Virus record (IMG/VR): IMGVR_UViG_3300042691_008014
Location: 1-64,000 of that record
From: a virus
Strand: one strand, 5' to 3'
DNA: 64,000 bases
Both the position numbers and the translations under genes were made by a program. The notes under the pieces were generated by a model. That model was not told the origin of the DNA. It ran no database searches and saw only the letters and a list, made by a program, of their open reading frames with translations. Shown here piece by piece: positions 44,101-52,464 of the stretch (position 1 is the first letter of the stretch; each line of letters begins with the position of its first letter).

Positions 44101-46371
44101 TTTTGGAGTTTCTTTTAATTTTAATCGTTTAGTTGCAAACTCTACAAAATTTTGAATAGATTGTTGTTTTGTTTCTGAAAGATTTTCTTTCATCAAATCC
44201 GAAGCATTAGCCATAGATTGATTTTTAGTTCCTTCTTTTTTATATCTAGCAATCGTTTGTATTAATTGTTCATCGGATAGTTTATAGTTTTGCATTATTT
44301 CTAATGTTTTTTCTATAAAGTTTGGTACAAATTTTTTCGTATCAAATCCTTCTTCTCCCTTTTTATTTTCAAATATACCAGCTACTCCCAATGCAATACC
44401 ACCTGCAGAAGCTTGTGCCGCATTAGCACCTAAAGCTTCAAACGCAGAGTGTTTTATTATGTCTTTAACTATGTAAGACCCCAAATGACCTCCACCAAAT
44501 TTAGCTGCTATTTTTGCTCCGGCTGCTTGTGCAATACCACTAGCACTAGCACCTTTTGATGCTGCAGATATGCCACCCATTAAACCACCTGTCGTTGCAA
44601 TTGAACCCATTATTATTGCGGAAGTTTTTACAAAATTTCCAAGACCCTTTTTTTGTTTTTGACTTTCATTCCAAGACTTTTCTGCTAATTCCCGTTGTTC
44701 TGGAGTTAAATCTTTTCTATATACAGGTTCTTTTTTTGTTTTTGGTTTTCCTAATATAGTTTTAGCCTGTATAGGATTACCATTTTCATCTTTAATCGGA
44801 TGTCCATGCTTATCTTCTTTGTAAACAGGAACATCTTTCATTTTAGGTTTTACTTTTCCTTGAAAATCTAGTTTACGAGTTGTTGAATCTGGTTCTGTAA
44901 AATCATCCCAATGTTTAGTTTTACCTTCTGAATCTTTAACAGCCCCAAATCTTCCAGTAGTTGCCAATGATTTTATAGCACTAGCAGTTCCCACCAGCAT
45001 TTCTTTGTTATGCTTGAATGTATGCATAATACCATGCCCTACATACGATGCTGCTTTTTTTAGTATATTCATAGCCCCTTTTCTTTCTTCAGATTGTGGG
45101 TTATTTGCTTTATCAATTGATTCGTTATCTCCTTTTGATAAACCTTTTCTGGCATCAGTTACTTGTTGACTTGTTTCCGCATCTTTCTTTTCTTTATCAG
45201 ATTTTTCAGCAGACGCTTTTAATTCAGAACCACTTAATTTTTGAGGTGATGTAGGCGGTGGCGGAGGTGGTGGTGGTGGCGGTTTTGGGACACCTTGTTT
45301 TTGTTTCGTTGCATCCACCTTACCTTGTGCAGTAGCTCCCTTATTTACAGGTTGTCCAGGTTGTGATGGTTTTGGTTGATTTGCAGGTGCATCCGATGGT
45401 CCCTGTGCCATTCCTTTTTTCTTAACTGCATCAGCTTCAGCAGGAGTTAGGGTTCTGATTTTACCATCTTCAGATTTATGACTCGCAGGTTGTCCTTCTT
45501 TACCATAGTATCCACCACCCAAATGTTTCAATCCCATTTTTTCGGCTTCGGATTCTTCTTTGAAATATGTTCTGGTAAATTCTTCGAACATTTCTTCCAT
45601 TGCAACTCTACCAATTATTTCTGCAATTGGATTATATAATTCGTCCGTTGGATGTTCAATTTGATGTCGAGTAGGATGTGGTTCGGGTCTCATTTCATAC
45701 GATGGCTTCGTATTATTAGTCTCATCTACTGAACCCGTTGGTGCTCCATTAATATATCCTCCTGGAAGATTTAATCCAGTTCCTATACCGCCTGGAAACC
45801 CATTTTCATTTAATTTACCTGTTATCATACCGAATACCTCTTTATCAAATTTTGGATATGCTTTTAAAAATCCCTTTTTCTTTTCATCATCACTTCCCTT
45901 ACCTAACCAATTACGAACATCTGTTCCACTAATTGGGTTTGGTTCGGCGGGAACGGCATATACATATCCAATTTCATCGTATCCGTATCCAGCTTTTTCG
46001 TTATATGGTTTAAAGTATTTACCCGCTAATCTATCTGCATCCTTTTCTCCAACTGCTGCTACATACGCAGTAGTTTTACCATCAAATTGAGATAATATTT
46101 CTTTTGGAGCATACGGATTACGAACTTGAACTATCTTATCTTCCGGTATTCCAAACATTGTAGTAATTATTTTCACCTTCTCATTAAAATTAAAAGGAGA
46201 TTTAGGACCTGATGTATCATTGGATGTTCCAATATATACATTTGATTTTCCAAATTTTTGAGCAAGCTTTAAATAAGAAACATAATGTCCCTTATGGAAT
46301 GGTTGAAAACGACCTGAATATACTACTATGGTCCTTTTTACTATCGGTTTATCTTTTTCGTTCAAATTCAT
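41176..46371 (-). CDS. 1731-aa multidomain protein: HxGH nucleotidyltransferase, HExxH metallopeptidase-like, KxDG ligase-like domains
   Basis: The largest gene in the window. Residues 14-190 are an HxGH-type nucleotidyltransferase (GRFQPFHKGH at 20-29; ISGTDVR at 147-153), like NMN or pantetheine-phosphate adenylyltransferases. About 195-360 is linker with a YYGKEG..ASH module, then a poly-Pro run near 361-372. About 580-665 is a Gly/Ala-rich hydrophobic segment (IATTGGLMGGISAASKGASA). Residues 801-805 are HEMVH in ADILRTLAHEMVHRKQDELG, a zinc-peptidase motif. The C-terminus resembles the ligase/capping superfamily: EKTDGQALAI with Lys1375 as the possible nucleotide acceptor, MNLEVIWP, NEGIVFVYKG (1701-1710) and YKLTG. 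Several (I/L)NE-type sites lie between modules. It may be a head-packaged, protease-processed polyprotein (inference). The start leaves only a three-base leader after the ATATTTATA motif. Confidence 0.7.
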   Translation of the reverse strand: MNLNEKDKPIVKRTIVVYSGRFQPFHKGHYVSYLKLAQKFGKSNVYIGTSNDTSGPKSPFNFNEKVKIITTMFGIPEDKIVQVRNPYAPKEILSQFDGKTTAYVAAVGEKDADRLAGKYFKPYNEKAGYGYDEIGYVYAVPAEPNPISGTDVRNWLGKGSDDEKKKGFLKAYPKFDKEVFGMITGKLNENGFPGGIGTGLNLPGGYINGAPTGSVDETNNTKPSYEMRPEPHPTRHQIEHPTDELYNPIAEIIGRVAMEEMFEEFTRTYFKEESEAEKMGLKHLGGGYYGKEGQPASHKSEDGKIRTLTPAEADAVKKKGMAQGPSDAPANQPKPSQPGQPVNKGATAQGKVDATKQKQGVPKPPPPPPPPPPTSPQKLSGSELKASAEKSDKEKKDAETSQQVTDARKGLSKGDNESIDKANNPQSEERKGAMNILKKAASYVGHGIMHTFKHNKEMLVGTASAIKSLATTGRFGAVKDSEGKTKHWDDFTEPDSTTRKLDFQGKVKPKMKDVPVYKEDKHGHPIKDENGNPIQAKTILGKPKTKKEPVYRKDLTPEQRELAEKSWNESQKQKKGLGNFVKTSAIIMGSIATTGGLMGGISAASKGASASGIAQAAGAKIAAKFGGGHLGSYIVKDIIKHSAFEALGANAAQASAGGIALGVAGIFENKKGEEGFDTKKFVPNFIEKTLEIMQNYKLSDEQLIQTIARYKKEGTKNQSMANASDLMKENLSETKQQSIQNFVEFATKRLKLKETPKITLVGGRKFAEAKTSLGGYDPISKSIYVATEGRLTADILRTLAHEMVHRKQDELGFIRNEVKDGADGSPVENQAHAVAGILMREYGRINKQIYTEVSNVGTANTADVPDGSFIKKGKKRKLDSDRPESWYANGGYTQTDFPKADAIFGDDDAEERTIKYTIKNLPSVEYVETDFVKEDINVDVDKGDEVLMGKFKNKRVTVKDIGKDDHGMPTINGKKATTFRIPRGESISQAVKDFTNNHKNDIGQSAELDTVDFDDNRKRQPGHQPNIKDTEDNGYEPVSEAQAVSSGKVHKFITGKNLGFKGKKYSEIDFETIGVDNKNGTIRVKVLAPKEIFGNEMSLDFRSVRRGPFFKTDTGKLNEVKLKDLVGNQYTYVIGNSDEKYLGPNDKKYVLGMVGKALEAYLYDGNFALNYLEREQRKEYDSFFENEILKPMLSKIDFTLNTFFTLDKNKLKWNLSSNDTRKMVDQIFTKNSKIPADIKKAYYEYRLDYAGVKLNESSTEDIIKDLDTAKNDLLKKVDALIAKKKKLYSNVDIESPMSADEKKLDKDIADLFSELNKLVLQKRNLKKKTNETILTEGGAYGHMSHPFDDMDLTFGDLKNIITGALTGELELTREKTDGQALAISWKNGRLIAARNKGHLANGGANAMGIEDVASKFSGRGGLTDAYNFAMKDLSAAIQSLSEPQRKKIFNEGHCFMNLEVIWPTSVNVIPYGQALLVFHNTTCYDESGKAVSADQSAATKLAGMIKQVNADVQSKYTIQGPPVTQLPKNENLSSKQGKYLSKLQKLQSEFQLSNNDGVSEYHQAWWSNFIDKSKVKLEKFERDALIKRWAFGDKSFRLNAIVDKEAQKWAMDNDKVNVVKQQKENVRQFEEIFLGVGADVLSFMSSVLTANPNAAVADMKNRLESTAEKVRGSGDVSKIAKLKMELSRLASIGGKGKIVPNEGIVFVYKGNTYKLTGTFAPLNQILGIFYE

Positions 46372-46374
46372 ACA

Positions 46375-46383
46375 TATAAATAT
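46375..46383 (-). promoter_or_regulatory. Candidate late promoter motif ATATTTATA three bases before a start
   Basis: Perfect copy filling the gap before the 1731-residue gene (coding strand TATATTTATATGTATGAAT). No later in-frame Met precedes the nucleotidyltransferase core, so the start is firm and the leader would be almost absent. Confidence 0.45.
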
Positions 46384-46385
46384 AA

Positions 46386-47828
46386 TTAAATGAGAGTCTT
46401 ATTAAAAGATAGTAAAAATTTTAATACTAATTGCATTTCGGCATTGTTTTTTATATCTCCAAATGAAGCTTTACCATATTTTAAAAACAAACTTTGATTA
46501 TAAATACATATTTCTTTTACATTGTTTAAAAACTCATCTTTTTCTTCTTTTGTTTTATTTGAAAATTTAGTAATTTCTTGCTGAATCAATCGTAGTCTAG
46601 AAAAATCATCACACTCCATATCATAACTCTCATCAATATAAGGATGAAATGTTTTAAATCCAAATCTATTTTGTAAGTATTCTAATGATTTTGCAGGTCC
46701 TGCTAATATAAATGGTTGACAATGCCCAATTGGTTTCCATATTTTTTCTGAAAGATATCCTGTTGGGAAATTTACAAATATATCATCAACTCCTTTTGAT
46801 TGGAAAAATACCGATTCGGTTACAATGCTTACATACGAGTTTAGATAGATATTTTTATCTTCAAACCCAAACCCCGCTATTTTAGTTAAATCATTTATAT
46901 CCAATACAGAAGATGTTTCTTCGATTAATTTACCAAATTCTTCATTTCTGTCATGCACATACATTTCTTCCACTGCATTTTTTGAATAAAATCTTTTATC
47001 CCAAGATACTAAACTTTTATCCAATCCTAATTTATGCAAATGACTCAATAATAATAATCTATGTAATTTCCAATGTCTCGACAACAATAAAAAATCTTTT
47101 TTATCTTTTCCAATACTTTCTTCAAATTCTTCACAAGTTGCAACGGTAGATATGCCAGATTTAATAGCTCCTACCTGTGGTTCGTTTGAGTTCTCACCCC
47201 AATAACGAAAATCTGGATTATTTATTATATTATTAAATTCTTGAGATTTGGCAACCATATTTAATGCATAATCGGCTACATTGTATTTCAATCCTAGCTT
47301 TTTAAGATTATTTTTTAATTTAAAATCTGCAAATAAAAAATAAACTTTTTCTTCAGGTATTTCTTTATCACGAATATTTTTAATTAATCTTTCAAAGTTT
47401 TCTATTGTAACACCTTCACCACCATCTATTGTATAATGAAAAAATAATTTACCATTACCATTTTTTATTTCATCAATTGCTACTTTTGACATGAAATTTA
47501 GGGCAAATTCATGTATTGGGTGATTTCCAAAAAATTGATTTAAATTGCCAAATGGCTCTACAATGTAAAACCAATCATAATTAATACCGTTTCTTCTATC
47601 TTCTTTTATTTGATAAATTGATTTTTTTTCAACACATCTTTCAAAATAATTACTATTGTATACTGCCCAATCACAATTCCATCTTTTAGAAAAAAAGGCA
47701 CCTGAATTTGAAAAGTCAAAATCAGATGCGTTATGTATTGTATTTATATATTTTGGATTCATACAATTAGGCAATTCACCATTGTATGTTATTATATCAT
47801 ACCCAAATATTAATTTTTTATCGCTCAT
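46386..47828 (-). CDS. Glycosyltransferase-like protein of phage sugar cluster
   Basis: A 480-residue protein related to the one at 53470-54873. The shared C-terminal signature is YLSEKIWKPIGHCQPFILAG, then LQNRFGFKTFHPYIDESYDM and a D-x3-R helix. The SEK-x2-KP-x4-QPF pattern resembles the donor-binding end of fucosyltransferase-type (GT10-like) and similar retaining-loop glycosyltransferases. The N-terminal half is alpha/beta (KLIFGYDIITYNGELP; GKLFFHYTIDGGEG). No DxD motif is obvious. Its stop lies 14 bases before the giant protein gene, within the ATATTTATA region. Confidence 0.5.
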   Translation of the reverse strand: MSDKKLIFGYDIITYNGELPNCMNPKYINTIHNASDFDFSNSGAFFSKRWNCDWAVYNSNYFERCVEKKSIYQIKEDRRNGINYDWFYIVEPFGNLNQFFGNHPIHEFALNFMSKVAIDEIKNGNGKLFFHYTIDGGEGVTIENFERLIKNIRDKEIPEEKVYFLFADFKLKNNLKKLGLKYNVADYALNMVAKSQEFNNIINNPDFRYWGENSNEPQVGAIKSGISTVATCEEFEESIGKDKKDFLLLSRHWKLHRLLLLSHLHKLGLDKSLVSWDKRFYSKNAVEEMYVHDRNEEFGKLIEETSSVLDINDLTKIAGFGFEDKNIYLNSYVSIVTESVFFQSKGVDDIFVNFPTGYLSEKIWKPIGHCQPFILAGPAKSLEYLQNRFGFKTFHPYIDESYDMECDDFSRLRLIQQEITKFSNKTKEEKDEFLNNVKEICIYNQSLFLKYGKASFGDIKNNAEMQLVLKFLLSFNKTLI

Positions 47829-47904
47829 TGATTTACATATAAATTATAACTATATTATGATTTTATATCACTTTTCTAAATATGGTGCATATAATTCCCA
47901 TATC

Positions 47905-48030
47905 TTAAAATGATTTGTAAACAAATGGGTCTCTTTTTTTAAGTTCTTCTAATTTTTTCTTAATTTTTTTCTTTGTTTGGTATGCCTGATACCATTTTAC
48001 AAAGAATGAAATGATAGGTAAATTTTTCAT
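47905..48030 (-). CDS. 41-residue basic small protein
   Basis: A short open frame in the 207-base gap between the glycosyltransferase-like and E1-beta-like genes. It reads MKNLPIISFFVKWYQAYQTK, a Lys-rich stretch, then KKRDPFVYKSF. The hydrophobic start, basic middle and KRDPF-Y ending resemble very short proteins found in T4-like aquatic phages. The start is five bases after the upstream stop, fitting a coupled gene. Function unknown. The remaining 76 bases on the left of the gap hold no clear signal other than AT-rich DNA. Confidence 0.6.
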   Translation of the reverse strand: MKNLPIISFFVKWYQAYQTKKKIKKKLEELKKRDPFVYKSF

Positions 48031-48035
48031 ATTAG

Positions 48036-48578
48036 TTAGTTTTCGTAGTATAATGCAGGCCATTCAACAATAATATGAACCCCTCCTTCATTATACGCAT
48101 TTGTGTATATCTTATAAATATCGTTTGGATTTTTTAATTCCCAAATTTTTGTAAATTGTAATATAGATTTGAATTCTTGTGTATAATCGTTTCTATGTTG
48201 AATGCCTGGGTCTAATGGATTGGTGCTTCCTACACCTACTCTAATTATAATATTTGCATTTTTACCAGTCATGTTTTCAAACTTATCAGCATGATTTATT
48301 AACTGATTTGCCGCAGATACTAAAAAATCCCATCGTGGATAGAATGATATAACGGTTTTTCCTGTAATTGCCAATCCTAAACTGATTCCCATTTGAGTTT
48401 CTTCCATAACAGGTAGCTCAATCATTTTTTCTTTTGGTACTTCCGTTAAGGTTGTACTCATTGGATTTCCAGCATAAACTATTTGTTGTCCAATGAAGAT
48501 TGTATCTTCTTTTTGGGCAAGAAATGTCATTGCTTTGGATAATTCATCTTTATACGGAGATGTTTGTGGAGTACTCAT
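48036..48578 (-). CDS. Thiamine-diphosphate enzyme, E1-beta-like (PYR domain only)
   Basis: A 180-residue protein. The segments IELPVMEETQMGISLGLAIT, FYPRWDFLVSAANQLINHAD and NIIIRVGVGSTNPLDPGIQH match the pyrimidine-binding domain of 2-oxo-acid dehydrogenase E1-beta and transketolase-type enzymes. The Glu that activates the cofactor is probably in MEET. Normal E1-beta (about 325 residues) has a second C-terminal domain that is absent here, so the size is more like split decarboxylase subunits. Its partner is most likely the E1-alpha-like PP domain at 57465-58094. It would work in sugar or short-chain acyl transfer. Confidence 0.7.
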   Translation of the reverse strand: MSTPQTSPYKDELSKAMTFLAQKEDTIFIGQQIVYAGNPMSTTLTEVPKEKMIELPVMEETQMGISLGLAITGKTVISFYPRWDFLVSAANQLINHADKFENMTGKNANIIIRVGVGSTNPLDPGIQHRNDYTQEFKSILQFTKIWELKNPNDIYKIYTNAYNEGGVHIIVEWPALYYEN

Positions 48579-48579
48579 A

Positions 48580-49707
48580 TTATTTGTTTAAATGATTAAA
48601 ATTATGACCTATGCAAATCTTATCGTTTACAAGGGTATGATTATTTATTTTATTTAGTTCTTCTAAAAATTCAGGAAACAATTCATGCTCTTCATTAAAT
48701 ACCTGTAATTCTTTTAATGTATCCGAATCATAGGTTCCCCAATCTACTAATTGTCTATAATTTATGTCCAAATGAAATGTTGAATCTTTAAATATATTGG
48801 TTACTAATTCATAAAACGCAAACATTTCTTTGTAATTGTGTTTACTCACAACCATAGAAACAATAAACCATCCTATTGTATCAACAGTTGATAAAAACTT
48901 TAGATTTTTAATTAACCTATCCCAATTACCATTTAATCTCGTTTTATTTTCATAGGTATCTTTTGTAGCAGCATCTATACTAACTTCAATTGTTTTGATG
49001 TAAGGACTTGCTTTCATTTGATTCCACAATTTTTCATCTAATAAATTACCATTTGTAATTATTTGCAATTGTTCTAAATTAGGATATTTAGATATGTCAA
49101 AATTTATTAAATAATCTCTATAAATTTTTGAATAAAATGGGTCTCCACTACCTGTTATCATAATTCTTTTTAGATTACTCGCAAAGTTATCTTCTATAGA
49201 TTTTAGTAAATGTAGTTTTGCGTTATGTTGTGGTGATTCTAAATTATCATTTGGAATTAGAGATATTCTACAAGATGGGCATTTTAAATTGCAACTTCTA
49301 TCAAACCCAAATAAAATTTCTTCTGGTGAAGTTTTAAAATTTACAATATCTTCTTCTGTGTGGATATTGTATACTTCTCTAAATTCTTCAATTTTCCTAA
49401 AAAAATATGGGGTTCTATCAGTATTTATTAGTTCATTTAATCTTGGACATATCGTATGGTCGCAATATTTATAGCTACCGTCTAAAACGGATTTACGAAT
49501 ATTTTGTGCCCGTACTGATGTCCAATTTCTCATTACATCATCGGTTTCATCTACTGGAAACCAATTTTCATTTCCATTAGAATCTACTCTGATATTGTGT
49601 GGTGCCCAAGATGGGCAACACACAAATTGAGATACAGTTTGTACATCGGAATACATAAATGGCATTTCACAAACGTATTTTTTAAGTATCTCTTTTTTAT
49701 CATTCAT
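48580..49707 (-). CDS. Radical SAM enzyme
   Basis: A 375-residue protein. The CxxxCxxC iron-sulfur motif is Cys139, Cys143 and Cys146 (SCNLKCPSC), followed by a MITGSGDPF glycine/SAM-binding segment and EVSIDAATKDTYE strands of the partial TIM barrel. Extra cysteines at 13, 30-31, 82 and 87 and near the C-terminus may bind an additional cluster, as in SPASM/twitch-type members. The start overlaps the upstream epimerase's stop by one base. The substrate is unknown; a sugar or peptide in the virion glycan pathway is inferred. Confidence 0.8.
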   Translation of the reverse strand: MNDKKEILKKYVCEMPFMYSDVQTVSQFVCCPSWAPHNIRVDSNGNENWFPVDETDDVMRNWTSVRAQNIRKSVLDGSYKYCDHTICPRLNELINTDRTPYFFRKIEEFREVYNIHTEEDIVNFKTSPEEILFGFDRSCNLKCPSCRISLIPNDNLESPQHNAKLHLLKSIEDNFASNLKRIMITGSGDPFYSKIYRDYLINFDISKYPNLEQLQIITNGNLLDEKLWNQMKASPYIKTIEVSIDAATKDTYENKTRLNGNWDRLIKNLKFLSTVDTIGWFIVSMVVSKHNYKEMFAFYELVTNIFKDSTFHLDINYRQLVDWGTYDSDTLKELQVFNEEHELFPEFLEELNKINNHTLVNDKICIGHNFNHLNK

Positions 49708-50699
49708 TATGGTTTCGAATTTGGATTGTATTGATGTTTGTTTGTTTTATACCACTCAATGGTTTCTTTTAGAGCTTGTTTTAAATCTCTTTTTGGTTTC
49801 CAACCCAAATCATTAATCTTTTTAGAAGATAATAATCGAATCGGAATCATTGGTGCTTTATTATTTACATACTCAATAGGATTAGTGTTTCCATCTAATT
49901 CTTTAATTGTGGCAAGTGTTTCGTTTACTGTAAATCCTTCACCATAACATACATTGAAAATATCATATGTATCATTGTTCTCTGCAACAAAGATAAAACC
50001 ATCTGCCATATCTTCAACGTGCAACAAATCTCTCACTTCTGTTCCATCCCCCCAAACAGGAATAGGATTCAATCCATCTGCTACTTTACGGATGTTAGCA
50101 GGAGTAACGTGACACTTTTCGTAATCAAATTTATCATTTGGTCCGAATGCATTAGATGGTCTAACAATCAAACATTGCATTGGTTCGTGAATCTGATTAG
50201 AAAAGAAATCACATAACATCTCACCATACCGTTTCATACCACCAACTGCTTTGTAAACTGGTAACATTGGAGTTGCGTGTACATTTATATCTTCAGTACA
50301 AAATTCAGTACCCATATCTGGATATGTTGTATTTGATGAAATAAATAAGAATTTACGAACTTTATTTTTCCAACTTTGTTCCATTAAATTCGTATTCATC
50401 TCCACATTTGGAGTGACGTGAAGTAATGGATTGAATTTGGTATCCAACGCGTTTGATGTATTTGCTGCACAATGGAATACTACATCTACATCTTTACTAA
50501 CCAACTCACAAAACTCTGCAGTTTGTAAATCTCCTTTAATGTGTTCTACATTTTCAGTACCTTCGAAATCGTTTCTTAAATCTCTACTAAATGAGGTTGA
50601 GCGTAGGTTTTTGTACCCCTTTTCCCAAAGTAATCTTAATAAATGTGAACCAATAAATCCACTTGCACCTGTAACTAAAATCTTGTCTGTTTTTTTCAT
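49707..50699 (-). CDS. NAD-dependent sugar epimerase/dehydratase (extended SDR), atypical active site
   Basis: A 330-residue Rossmann enzyme with TGASGFIGSHLLRLL (NAD motif GxxGxxG), GDLQTAE and FHCAANTS. Next come LFISSNTTYPD and the substrate region IVRPSNAFGPNDKFD, then VRDLLHVEDMADGFIFVAE. It looks like GDP-fucose synthase or UDP-glucose epimerase relatives. The usual YxxxK is replaced by VYKAVGGMKRYGE: the Lys is present but the residue four before it is Val, not Tyr. Either a different acid/base is used or the chemistry differs. It is coupled by one base to the radical SAM gene. Confidence 0.75.
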   Translation of the reverse strand: MKKTDKILVTGASGFIGSHLLRLLWEKGYKNLRSTSFSRDLRNDFEGTENVEHIKGDLQTAEFCELVSKDVDVVFHCAANTSNALDTKFNPLLHVTPNVEMNTNLMEQSWKNKVRKFLFISSNTTYPDMGTEFCTEDINVHATPMLPVYKAVGGMKRYGEMLCDFFSNQIHEPMQCLIVRPSNAFGPNDKFDYEKCHVTPANIRKVADGLNPIPVWGDGTEVRDLLHVEDMADGFIFVAENNDTYDIFNVCYGEGFTVNETLATIKELDGNTNPIEYVNNKAPMIPIRLLSSKKINDLGWKPKRDLKQALKETIEWYKTNKHQYNPNSKP

Positions 50700-50707
50700 A
50701 ACTTTTT

Positions 50708-51751
50708 TTATTTAAATATATCCCATTTTAAAACTACATCATTTACAAATTTATGAGTTAATATGGATGATGTGTGTCCATACCAACTTCTTTCTAAATA
50801 CTTTTTTTGTTCCTCAATACTCATACCGTTCATCTCTCTCCATAAAACTTTTGGCAGATTATCTTTCTCCAATTCGAAATTAAAATTTCTTATACTCCAT
50901 TCTATTATTCCTCCGTATAAAGATACTAAATTTTCTTCAAAAAACCAAAAATATCTACTAAAATCTATCTTATCTGCATAAGTTTTTACATACGCATTAT
51001 CAAATTCTAATTGTTTTTGTTCCCAAGTATTACAAATATCTTTATTTTCAATTATACACTCATAAACTGATTTATTGGTTGGTGTATGATAATATGGTGG
51101 GGTTCTACCTTCTCTTAAATAATTTTTAGAAAAGTTATTACTCATATTAAAAAACTTTATTTTTGTAATTCCATTTATTTCTAAAAAGTTGAGCAATAAT
51201 AAAATATATTCGAACCATTCAAAATATCTTTCATTATAAGTCATAACTTTATCCAACCATTCAAATGTAACTGGGTCTATATTAATAGGATTTTTGGTTG
51301 GATTGAAACCACCAGTTAAATGAAAATAACCATGTTCGTATTCTGTTGTTTTATCTTTACCACCTATTAAGTAATCACTGGTATGTACCCAGCTATCATT
51401 TTGTTTAATATAACTGATTGCAGGGTTTTTGTTAGATTCATATTTTTCAGGTGAAATAAAAAATGAATTTCGTGTCAGAGTTGTCCATTGAGCAACTACC
51501 GATATATCATTTGGGTTTACACCTTGCTTTAATAAATCAGAAACTTTGTAAATAATAGAACGAGCAATTGTTTTATTATCATGTGTAATAGTTCCATAAT
51601 TATGTAATGTGTGTGTATCTTTTAATTTTTCTTGCAACCAATTGGCCCAAGTCCAATTTTCTATCGGGTCTCGTTCCCATCTTCTTTCATCACCAATATT
51701 AATTCTAAAATTGTTAGTAAATGAACAACCTGATACTACTATATGTTTCAT
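50708..51751 (-). CDS. SGNH-hydrolase-like protein
   Basis: A 347-residue protein starting MKHIVVSGCSFTNNFRINIG. GCSFT is the nucleophile-elbow form used by many phage SGNH/GDSL-type proteins (Ser in GxSxT). Later it has VVAQWTTLTRNSFFI, matching the block-III region of its neighbour (IIQWTNYIRTELI). The end, SWYGHTSSILTHKFVND, may supply the His. Its substrate might be O-acyl groups on the sugar made by this cluster. The start overlaps the downstream-named 238-residue SGNH gene's end by four bases. Confidence 0.5.
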   Translation of the reverse strand: MKHIVVSGCSFTNNFRINIGDERRWERDPIENWTWANWLQEKLKDTHTLHNYGTITHDNKTIARSIIYKVSDLLKQGVNPNDISVVAQWTTLTRNSFFISPEKYESNKNPAISYIKQNDSWVHTSDYLIGGKDKTTEYEHGYFHLTGGFNPTKNPINIDPVTFEWLDKVMTYNERYFEWFEYILLLLNFLEINGITKIKFFNMSNNFSKNYLREGRTPPYYHTPTNKSVYECIIENKDICNTWEQKQLEFDNAYVKTYADKIDFSRYFWFFEENLVSLYGGIIEWSIRNFNFELEKDNLPKVLWREMNGMSIEEQKKYLERSWYGHTSSILTHKFVNDVVLKWDIFK

Positions 51752-52464
51752 ATATAATTTAATGTTTGTAATTTATTTGATAGAAAATTTGCCCACATTT
51801 CATGTCCTTCTTTATTAGGATGTTCATTTTCAGTTGTTTTAGTGTATCCACCAAATGTTTCTTTTAAAAAATTTGGATAATTTGATATTTCATTATCTGA
51901 AATCATGCAGTTATCCCATCCAAAAAAGTGCAAATGTTTATAACCATTTAATTCCAAATATGCATATAGTGATTTTATATAATTTTTTGTTTTATTTATT
52001 TGATATTCTGTATCTAAAAAATATCTTATAAATCTTTGAAAATCATTATCATATAATTCTATTAATTTTTTTCTGTCTTCATCCGTTCTATTATAATCTA
52101 TATTTTCATTCATTACAAATTTAGTAAAATTCCCATAAAAATTTACATCTTTTAGTATTTTATCTGCCGATGCGTGTAATGCGTTTGGTATTGTAAAATA
52201 CCAGTTCTTATTATTGTGTGTTGTAATAAGTTCTGTACGAATATAATTCGTCCATTGAATTATTAATACATCTTCTTTTTTAAATTCTTCATTTAAAATA
52301 TAAAATACTTTTCTAAAAACATAATCGTTGGATGCTCCACAATTTCCAAAGTTATAACAATCTACTTTATGTTTTTCAGAAAGTAATTTTGTATAATTTT
52401 CTATTTCACAATTTTCTAACCCCTGACCTTCTGTAAACGAGCATCCAACGGAATATAATTTCAT
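51748..52464 (-). CDS. SGNH-hydrolase-like protein (second copy)
   Basis: A 238-residue protein, MKLYSVGCSFTEGQGLENCE, with nucleophile-type Ser9. It has the block with NFGNCGASNDYVFRKVFYIL, whose Gly/Asn would form the oxyanion hole, and HPNKEGHEMWANFL near the C-terminus supplying the catalytic His (block V). It is a more canonical SGNH member than its 347-residue neighbour and probably paralogous to it. It would add or remove an acyl group. It shares a base with the upstream epimerase's stop. Confidence 0.65.
   Translation of the reverse strand: MKLYSVGCSFTEGQGLENCEIENYTKLLSEKHKVDCYNFGNCGASNDYVFRKVFYILNEEFKKEDVLIIQWTNYIRTELITTHNNKNWYFTIPNALHASADKILKDVNFYGNFTKFVMNENIDYNRTDEDRKKLIELYDNDFQRFIRYFLDTEYQINKTKNYIKSLYAYLELNGYKHLHFFGWDNCMISDNEISNYPNFLKETFGGYTKTTENEHPNKEGHEMWANFLSNKLQTLNYI

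Noticed and set aside
138-46383. TATAAATA copies on the plus strand as T4-type late promoters for plus-strand transcripts
   Set aside because: No plus-strand genes exist in the window, and positions track the starts of minus-strand genes; reading on the minus strand is more sensible.
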